DNA from: Clostridiales bacterium
Lineage (GTDB): Bacteria; Bacillota; Clostridia; Caldicoprobacterales; DTU083
NCBI GenBank assembly: GCA_012512335.1
Contig: JAAZEK010000526.1
Span: 1-5,887, forward strand
Reading direction: 5' to 3'
DNA: 5,887 bases
Each line of letters begins with the position of its first letter. Positions within the stretch are counted from its first letter, which is position 1. Made by a program: the position numbers and the translations under genes. Under the pieces are notes generated by a model. The model saw nothing but the letters and a program-made list of their open reading frames with translations, was not told where the DNA came from and did no database searches. Positions 1-5,113 of this stretch are shown here, piece by piece.

Positions 1-258
1 AAAATGAAGGGCTCAAGTATTGCAGATATCATGGCACTGGCCAATAAGGTGTTTCCCTGCATCACAACTGACCTTAGCAACGACCAATTGTTAAACCTTG
101 GTATAACAGCTTTAACTTCTGACTTAGGTACCATCGAACAATATCGAATACCATTAGATGGCAAATATAAGGATGCTTGGGTTCGGAAAATGCTTGTATT
201 GATACCAGATTTAGAAGCCAACAGACAGGAATTGCATAAAATTATATACGGAGAATGA
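1..258 (+). CDS. LytR-CpsA-Psr (LCP) family protein, C-terminal fragment
   Basis: This is the last 85 or so codons of a protein whose start lies left of the window. The frame is open from base 1, so the ATG at base 4 is probably an internal methionine. The visible part matches the C-terminal end of the LCP catalytic domain: a segment reading 'LANKVFPCITTDLSNDQLLNLG', then 'IEQYRIPLDGKY', then a final 'VLIPDLEANRQELHKIIYGE', which is how many clostridial LCP proteins finish. Family members are membrane-anchored extracytoplasmic phosphotransferases that attach teichoic acids or other glycopolymers to peptidoglycan; older annotations call them transcriptional attenuators. The N-terminal membrane helix and the catalytic arginine and aspartate residues would lie upstream and cannot be checked. 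Its stop is 36 bases before the likely start of the next gene, and I see no terminator between them. Family assignment is fairly confident; the polymer transferred is unknown. Confidence 0.8.
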   Translation, partial: KMKGSSIADIMALANKVFPCITTDLSNDQLLNLGITALTSDLGTIEQYRIPLDGKYKDAWVRKMLVLIPDLEANRQELHKIIYGE

Positions 259-279
259 GTTAAGCTCATATTCTAAAGT

Positions 280-285
280 AAGGTG
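280..285 (+). promoter_or_regulatory. Ribosome binding site deciding the beta-CASP start
   Basis: AAGGTG lies 9 bases before the GTG at 295. The alternative in-frame GTG at 283 overlaps this motif and has no Shine-Dalgarno-like sequence of its own at a usable distance. This favours initiation at 295. Confidence 0.5.
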
Positions 286-294
286 TGTGATATA

Positions 295-1959
295 GTGAAT
301 ATTTGTTTCAAGGGTGCAGTTAAAGGTGTTACAGGTTCTTGCCACATTATCGAGTTTGGTGACAAGCGCCTAATGCTTGATTGTGGTTTGTTCCAAGGCC
401 GAGATGAGGAGCTGAATTATCAAGGTTTTGATTTTGATTCTGCAGACATTGATTATTTGCTCCTAAGTCACAGTCATATTGATCATAGCGGTAGAATCCC
501 ATTGTTGGTAAAACATGGATTTAAAGGTAGCATTTACTGCTCCAAGCCCAGCTACGACTTATGTGAAATAATGCTGCTAGATAGTGCGCATATTCAGGAA
601 ATGGAAGCTGAGTGGGCGAACAGAAAAGCCAAACGTGCAGGGCAAAAACAGGTAGAACCACTTTACACCAAAGAGGATGCGAATAAAAGCTTAAGTTACT
701 TTAAAACTGTGTTATATGAGCAGGTAATTAGAATAGATGAAAATCTGACGGTTCGTTTTCACGATGCAGGTCATCTTTTGGGTTCATCCATCATAGAAAT
801 TTGGATTAAGGATGGAGAGGACGACGTCAAAATTGTCTATTCAGGTGATTTAGGAACCAAGGAAAAGCCTATACTAAACGATCCTACAATCATAGAGACT
901 GCTGATTATGTAATTATGGAAGCTACTTATGGTAATCGTGTACACGAGCATGTAGACCGAAAAGAGGAAGAGCTTCTAAACATCATCCTGAAGACTATTA
1001 TTCGTGGCGGAACTGTTGTAATACCAAGCTTTGCCGTGGGACGTACCCAGGAAATTATTTATGAGTTAAATAAGTACTATGAGTCACATCATGAAGAGCT
1101 TTTGAGCAAAACACAATTGCTTCATAACATACCAGTATATGTTGATAGTCCTTTAGCAGTGAGGGCTACGGGAGTGTTTCAAAGAAACGCAGGTGTATTC
1201 GATGACGAAGCCCGTGCTCTATTAATGAAGGGCGACAACCCTCTAGCATTTACAAATCTGCACTTTACCCAAAGTGTTGAGGACTCCAAAGCATTAAATT
1301 TTTCAGAAGAGCCTAAAATTATCATTTCTTCTAGTGGTATGTGTGAGGCAGGCCGTATTAAGCATCATCTGAAGCATAATCTTTGGAAGAAAACTAGCAG
1401 TATTGTATTTGTAGGTTACCAGGCAGAAGGAACCCTAGGGCGACGAATTCGAGATGGTGCCCGAGAAGTGAAGATATTTGGGGATCAAATTCATATAAAT
1501 GCAGAAGTATATTCAGTTGAAGGATTTTCCGGCCATGCGGATAAAATCGGTTTGATGGACTGGTTGAAACATTTTAATACTAATCCCAAGGTGTTTATTG
1601 TGCATGGAGAAGATGAAGCAAAAAATGACTTCGCTAAGGAAGTGCAAGAGACTTTAGGGCTCAAATGCATTGTTCCAGAATACAATCATGTTTATGAAAT
1701 CAAGAAGAGACAAATAGAAGAAATTAGAGAACCAAGGTTTACACCTGAAAGCCCAGTTAGCGAAGAACGGATTACTGAGCTGTTAAGTGGCTTAGAAGAG
1801 TTAAAAGAGCTCTTTGAGAATACTCTGAAGCAAATTGAAGGGCGGGTCAGCAACGATCCGAATGACCCTATAACCATGGCCAAATATAGTCAGATTAATA
1901 ACATATTGTTGCACTTGGAAAGTGACTTTGTGGACTTAAGCATGTTGAGCGGGAAGTAG
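295..1959 (+). CDS. Beta-CASP metallo-beta-lactamase-fold ribonuclease (CPSF73/YSH1-like, COG1236)
   Basis: Predicted cytoplasmic zinc-dependent nuclease of about 554 residues that would cleave RNA. Numbering is from GTG 295; GTG 283 would add four residues but lacks a ribosome binding site. The metallo-beta-lactamase half begins 'NICFKGAVKGVTGSC', a typical family start. It has the HSHIDH metal motif at 59-64, HDAGH ending in His160, and SGD with Asp185. The beta-CASP domain follows: motif A at EATYGNR (Glu209), the 'IPSFAVGRTQE' segment near 243-253, the 'SSSGMCEAGR' loop near 345-354, motif B in GFSGHAD (His414) and motif C in VHGE (His437). All catalytic positions are present, so it should be active. 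The last 80 or so residues are a charged, helix-rich tail, possibly for oligomerisation or partner binding. It lacks the RNase J arrangement and looks closer to bacterial homologues of eukaryotic/archaeal mRNA 3'-end processing factors. Substrate is unknown. It precedes the chaperone operon, which has its own promoter. Confidence 0.9.
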   Translation: MNICFKGAVKGVTGSCHIIEFGDKRLMLDCGLFQGRDEELNYQGFDFDSADIDYLLLSHSHIDHSGRIPLLVKHGFKGSIYCSKPSYDLCEIMLLDSAHIQEMEAEWANRKAKRAGQKQVEPLYTKEDANKSLSYFKTVLYEQVIRIDENLTVRFHDAGHLLGSSIIEIWIKDGEDDVKIVYSGDLGTKEKPILNDPTIIETADYVIMEATYGNRVHEHVDRKEEELLNIILKTIIRGGTVVIPSFAVGRTQEIIYELNKYYESHHEELLSKTQLLHNIPVYVDSPLAVRATGVFQRNAGVFDDEARALLMKGDNPLAFTNLHFTQSVEDSKALNFSEEPKIIISSSGMCEAGRIKHHLKHNLWKKTSSIVFVGYQAEGTLGRRIRDGAREVKIFGDQIHINAEVYSVEGFSGHADKIGLMDWLKHFNTNPKVFIVHGEDEAKNDFAKEVQETLGLKCIVPEYNHVYEIKKRQIEEIREPRFTPESPVSEERITELLSGLEELKELFENTLKQIEGRVSNDPNDPITMAKYSQINNILLHLESDFVDLSMLSGK

Positions 1960-1987
1960 GCAAGCTATATATTTCATATGAATCCTA

Positions 1988-2016
1988 TTGAAAATACGTC
2001 AATATTATATTACAAT
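1988..2016 (+). promoter_or_regulatory. Sigma-A type promoter of the accessory Hsp70 operon
   Basis: TTGAAA at 1988-1993 and TACAAT at 2011-2016 are separated by exactly 17 bases, each one mismatch from the housekeeping consensus. Transcription would start near 2023, giving a leader of about 37 bases with the ribosome binding site at 2048-2053. A perfect 10-base palindrome, TTCATATGAA, sits at 1973-1982 just upstream of the -35 box and could be a regulator site, though this is speculative. I see no CIRCE element (TTAGCACTC-N9-GAGTGCTAA), so HrcA control is not indicated. The TTG that forms the -35 box is also a possible but poor start codon for the next gene. Confidence 0.6.
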
Positions 2017-2047
2017 TAACGAGTTAGATTTTGACGATTATTGTAAC

Positions 2048-2053
2048 AGGGAG
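2048..2053 (+). promoter_or_regulatory. Ribosome binding site of the GrpE-like gene
   Basis: AGGGAG lies 6 bases before the ATG at 2060. The upstream in-frame TTG at 1988 has no comparable site and falls inside the predicted -35 box, so this motif supports the shorter, 220-residue product. Confidence 0.6.
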
Positions 2054-2059
2054 ACAGAT

Positions 2060-2722
2060 ATGATCGATTTTGATAAGGAATTACGTAAGTTTCAATTTTT
2101 AGATTTGGATGAGGAGTTTTTAGACTTACAGAATGAATCATCCGTAATCATAAAAGCATTTGAGAAAACTTTGAATCGTTTTGGAAAAGAACAAGGTAAA
2201 ACGAATTTACATCTGGAAGAACTCACAGGGCAAATAGAAGAAGAACTAGATAACAACACAGATGTTGAACAACTGAAAAAGGAGCTTTCTTTTGTTGAAG
2301 ATGAAAAATGGAAGCTAGTCAATGGTTTTATAGCAATATTGGATCAAATTGAAGACCTATATCGTTTTTCTGCAAGTAGCAGTGAAGAAAGTTGGTCCAA
2401 GCAGCATGAGCTGTTATGGAATAACATCAGTAATGAACTTTTGTCTATTGGAATCATGAAAATCGAAGGAGAGAATGCTCAATTTAACAAAAATCTTCAA
2501 ATTCCAGTAGAAGTTCGTAATAGTCCCGAATATGAAGATGCCATTGTGCTGGAGGTTTTACGATGTGGCTATGTATATAAAACCAATGTCTTACGAAAGG
2601 CAAAAGTAGTTGTAAACAAGATTAATGAAAGAGTAGTTGTTAATAAGATTAATGAAAGAGTGCTTGTCAATAAGACTGATGAAAAAGTTATAACCATCAA
2701 TAGAGACAATACGGGGGAATAA
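2060..2722 (+). CDS. Divergent GrpE-like nucleotide exchange factor with C-terminal repeats
   Basis: Likely the ADP/ATP exchange factor for the Hsp70 encoded 4 bases downstream. The ATG at 2060 gives 220 residues; a TTG at 1988 would give 244 but has no ribosome binding site. The layout fits GrpE: an acidic N-terminus, a charged helix with coiled-coil potential around 50-90, a helical middle with 'FIAILDQIEDLYRF' near 90-103, and a beta-domain-like segment. That segment runs from 'FNKNLQIPV' (142-150) through 'AIVLEVLRCGYVYKTNVLRKAKVVV' sub-blocks (161-185), keeping the Gly-Tyr, the Leu-Arg and the closing valines of GrpE. The His usual in the 'F(D/N)xxxH' motif is replaced by Gln147. Beyond the normal GrpE end, a nine-residue unit (VVVNKINER and variants) repeats three times, with a degenerate fourth. 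GrpE identity rests on pattern and context, since overall similarity is low. A housekeeping grpE probably exists elsewhere in the genome. Confidence 0.75.
   Translation: MIDFDKELRKFQFLDLDEEFLDLQNESSVIIKAFEKTLNRFGKEQGKTNLHLEELTGQIEEELDNNTDVEQLKKELSFVEDEKWKLVNGFIAILDQIEDLYRFSASSSEESWSKQHELLWNNISNELLSIGIMKIEGENAQFNKNLQIPVEVRNSPEYEDAIVLEVLRCGYVYKTNVLRKAKVVVNKINERVVVNKINERVLVNKTDEKVITINRDNTGE
2606..2686 (+). repeat. In-frame 27-base tandem repeat (three copies) in the GrpE-like gene
   Basis: Three head-to-tail 27-base units lie at 2606-2632, 2633-2659 and 2660-2686. Units 1 and 2 match at 25 of 27 bases and units 2 and 3 at 21 of 27. They encode VVVNKINER, VVVNKINER and VLVNKTDEK, and a decayed fourth unit begins VITINRD. 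The first unit coincides with the last beta strand expected in GrpE, so the array looks like duplication of that strand and its turn. The gradient of identity suggests a recent duplication of units 1 and 2 on top of an older one. Confidence 0.9.
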
Positions 2723-2726
2723 GATT

Positions 2727-4442
2727 ATGAGCAGAATATTAGGAATTGACTTGGGAACTTCGACATCAGAAATTGCTATTTTAAAAGAGGGATTACCTCA
2801 TGTAATACCAAACCACTTAGGTGAATACATAACCCCGTCTGTTGTTGGTTTATCAGATGAAGGTGAGATTATAGCTGGATCAGAGGCGGCAGAGCAGCTT
2901 CTCCTAAAGCCTGAAGATACTGTTATGGAAGTCAAAAGACTTATGGGCAGCGACACAAAGGTTACTATGGGCGGTGAAGAATATACACCTCAGGAAATTT
3001 CCTCCTACCTCCTGGAATATCTTGTACAATGCGCAGAAGAATATATTAGTGAGAAGATTGAACGAGCAGTAATAACTGTTCCTGCTTATTTTTCTGATAC
3101 CCAGCGAAAAGCCGTTGTTGAAGCTGGAAAGCTGGCTGGTATCAAGGTCGAACGGATTATCAATGAGCCGACAGCGGCATCACTTGATTACGGTATCGAT
3201 CATATGGAGGAATGTAAAAATATTTTAGTGTACGATCTTGGCGGAGGCACCCTGGATGTTACAGTTCTGGAAATGTTCGACGGTGTTTTAGAAGTTAAGG
3301 CCAGTAGTGGCAATAATCGACTAGGTGGAAAGGATTTTGACAATAGCTTGATGGACTATTGCCTGGAGAGATTCCACTCAAAGTATGGGATAGATATTAC
3401 TGATGACAAAAGGGCCATGATGCGTCTGAAAAAAGAATGTGAAAAATGCAAAATAGCCTTAAGCACTGATCAGGAATATAGCATTGTATTGCCTTTCTTC
3501 GCGGAAGCTAATGGGAAACCTGTTTCGCTGGAAGAGGAGATTGACAGGCAACTCTTTGAGAACCTTATCAAAGCTCATATTGATTCAACAAGAGAACCTA
3601 TTCAAAGGGCTTTGCATGATGCCAAACTGAAAAAAGAAGATATTGATCTGATATTGCTTGTAGGTGGTTCGACTCGTATTCCTTATGTTAGGGATTTTAT
3701 TGAAGCGGAGCTAGGTAAGGCTCCGGGACTTTCTCTTGTAGATCCGGATCTCGCTGTAGTGAGAGGAGCAAGCATCCAAGCGGGCATATTAGAAGATGAA
3801 ATTTCCGCCGAAGACGGTATTATGATCACGGATGTGTGTCCTTATACTTTAGGCGTCTCGGTTCTAGGCTATGTAGGTGGGATTCCAAATGATGATGTAT
3901 TCGATGTGATAATTCCAAGGAATACCACAATCCCAGTGACTAAGGAGAAAATTTATGGTACCGCATCAGATGATCAAACAGCGGTTGAAATAGATGTTTA
4001 TCAGGGAGAGAACAAGAAAGCATCTACCAACAATTCTTTAGGAAGTTTCCTTCTTGATGGAGTTCCCCCGGCACCAGCATTTCAGCAAAAGGTCAAAGTT
4101 GGGTTTAGCTATGATGCTAATGGGATTTTGCAGGTAGAAGCTACGATTGTCAGCACTGGGAAAAAAGCTGACATTACCATAGAAACCACTGGAGTAGATA
4201 TGTCAGAAGAAATTGATTTAAGTGGTTGGAAGGATGTACCGGGTTCTCGCGGCTATCGTGCTGTCATAAACAAGGCCGAAAAACTACTGAATCAGGAAGA
4301 AGCTGGTATTTATGAAATTGACATAGATTCTCTTATCAAGCAAATCAAAAGAGGCTTACTGAAGGGTGAGAAGAAAGAAGTCCTTGATGAATATAAGGAT
4401 GAGCTTTTTGAAATCCTGTACGATTTGGAGGACGATGAATGA
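2727..4442 (+). CDS. HscC-like Hsp70 family chaperone
   Basis: ATP-driven cytoplasmic chaperone of 571 residues. The nucleotide-binding domain (about 1-365) has GIDLGT at 6-11, Lys70 in VKRLMG, NEPTAA at 146-151, YDLGGGTLDVTV at 169-180 and LVGGSTRIP at 311-319. The substrate-binding beta domain (about 370-490) includes 'RNTTIPV' at 398-404 and 'VYQGENKKA' near 424-432. Several features recall E. coli HscC rather than DnaK: 'IPNHLGEYITPS' at 27-38, 'LMGSDT' at 72-77, 'TDVCPYTLGV' at 368-377 in place of the DnaK linker region, and a total length near HscC's roughly 556. DnaK Thr199 corresponds to Asn197 here, as I recall for HscC. The helical lid is short, about 75 residues, and ends in acidic residues with no DnaK-like tail. 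It sits 4 bases after the GrpE-like gene and overlaps the TPR gene by 4 bases (ATGA). It is likely a specialised Hsp70 with few clients, not the housekeeping copy. Confidence 0.93.
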   Translation: MSRILGIDLGTSTSEIAILKEGLPHVIPNHLGEYITPSVVGLSDEGEIIAGSEAAEQLLLKPEDTVMEVKRLMGSDTKVTMGGEEYTPQEISSYLLEYLVQCAEEYISEKIERAVITVPAYFSDTQRKAVVEAGKLAGIKVERIINEPTAASLDYGIDHMEECKNILVYDLGGGTLDVTVLEMFDGVLEVKASSGNNRLGGKDFDNSLMDYCLERFHSKYGIDITDDKRAMMRLKKECEKCKIALSTDQEYSIVLPFFAEANGKPVSLEEEIDRQLFENLIKAHIDSTREPIQRALHDAKLKKEDIDLILLVGGSTRIPYVRDFIEAELGKAPGLSLVDPDLAVVRGASIQAGILEDEISAEDGIMITDVCPYTLGVSVLGYVGGIPNDDVFDVIIPRNTTIPVTKEKIYGTASDDQTAVEIDVYQGENKKASTNNSLGSFLLDGVPPAPAFQQKVKVGFSYDANGILQVEATIVSTGKKADITIETTGVDMSEEIDLSGWKDVPGSRGYRAVINKAEKLLNQEEAGIYEIDIDSLIKQIKRGLLKGEKKEVLDEYKDELFEILYDLEDDE

Positions 4443-5113
4443 CCTCCGGACTGTCAATATATTATTATAATATGGGGCTGGCATATTTAAAGAGAAATTA
4501 TGTTTCCATAGCTGTGGAAAACCTGAAAAAGGCGGTACACTGGGACCCTGGAAATCACATTGCGTGGAATCTATTAGGTTTATCTTATTATAGAGCAGGC
4601 CAAATCCCCATGGCGAAACATTGTTGGCTGGAGAGCACTAAGAATAGCAAACCTGTAGAGCTATCTTCTGATTTGCAGCTAGATGGGCGTTATTATTTAA
4701 ACCTACTTGAGGATGGCGGGAATGATACCATTGCCAATCTGTCTAAGGCTATTGAATTGGCTGAACAGGGTGAGTATAAGGCTTCTCTCCGGCAACTCAA
4801 TCTCAGCACTAGCAGTACCAACAATGACAACAGTACTAACAGCACCAACAGCACTAGCAGTGACGGGCTCACAAAAGAGAATTATTTCGAGTCTCCGCAG
4901 CTGCTTAGTTATATAGGTATATTAGAGTATTTGTCAAAAAATAAAAAGCAAGCCAGAGCACACTGGTTGTTAGCTTCACAGCTTGATAAAACTGAAAAAA
5001 GGCCAATCCGATACTTGGAATATACTGAAAAGATGCCCAACTGGTTACAGAGAAGACTTGAGACAATATGGTCGGTTATAAAGAAGAGGTTTGGGAGGAA
5101 GAACTCGAAATGA
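4439..5113 (+). CDS. TPR-repeat protein of the accessory Hsp70 operon
   Basis: A 224-residue protein with no signal peptide, of unknown exact role; probably an adaptor binding the chaperone, the J protein or clients. Two clear TPR motifs occupy about 8-39 and 40-71 ('MGLAYLKRNYVSIAVENLKKAV', with sub-blocks like 'WNLLGLSYYRAGQ'). Degenerate TPR-like helices lie at about 100-121 and 153-185. Between them is a 19-residue run of only Ser, Thr, Asn and Asp (123-141), probably a flexible linker. The C-terminus (about 201-224) is basic with a tryptophan-rich amphipathic stretch that could contact a membrane or nucleic acid. Its ATG overlaps the Hsp70 stop as ATGA, and GGAGG at 4427-4431 is well placed for initiation, so translational coupling is likely. 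It overlaps the J-protein gene in the same way. Confidence 0.85.
   Translation: MTSGLSIYYYNMGLAYLKRNYVSIAVENLKKAVHWDPGNHIAWNLLGLSYYRAGQIPMAKHCWLESTKNSKPVELSSDLQLDGRYYLNLLEDGGNDTIANLSKAIELAEQGEYKASLRQLNLSTSSTNNDNSTNSTNSTSSDGLTKENYFESPQLLSYIGILEYLSKNKKQARAHWLLASQLDKTEKRPIRYLEYTEKMPNWLQRRLETIWSVIKKRFGRKNSK
4805..4861 (+). repeat. Low-complexity AGC/ACN/AAC triplet tract coding a Ser/Thr/Asn linker
   Basis: This 57-base stretch consists of degenerate triplets (mostly AGC, AGT, ACT, ACC, AAC) and codes for 19 residues drawn only from Ser, Thr, Asn and Asp. The mixture of synonymous codons indicates an aged or diversified repeat rather than a fresh microsatellite. It separates two helical blocks of the TPR protein and may vary in length between strains. 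Confidence 0.8.

Noticed and set aside
255..269. Small inverted repeat (ATGAG / CTCAT) after the LCP stop, considered as a terminator
   Set aside because: Stem of only five base pairs and no run of T after it; not a credible intrinsic terminator.
1491..1883. Reverse-strand open frames inside the beta-CASP gene
   Set aside because: They lie opposite a well-conserved coding region, encode low-complexity serine-rich peptides and have no recognisable domain; shadows of the real gene.
1988..2059. N-terminal extension of the GrpE-like protein from a TTG start
   Set aside because: The TTG lies inside a strong -35 box, has no ribosome binding site, and the extension is not part of any recognisable GrpE region. 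The ATG at 2060 has AGGGAG six bases upstream. The frame is open, so a longer form is not formally excluded.
2092..2322. Reverse-strand open frame with a serine-rich product opposite the GrpE-like gene
   Set aside because: The Ser/Phe-rich composition is the antisense image of Glu/Lys-rich coding sequence; no start signal or family match.
4707..4916. Alternative forward frame inside the TPR gene
   Set aside because: Overlaps a continuous TPR coding frame that is translationally coupled on both sides; the product has no recognisable domain.
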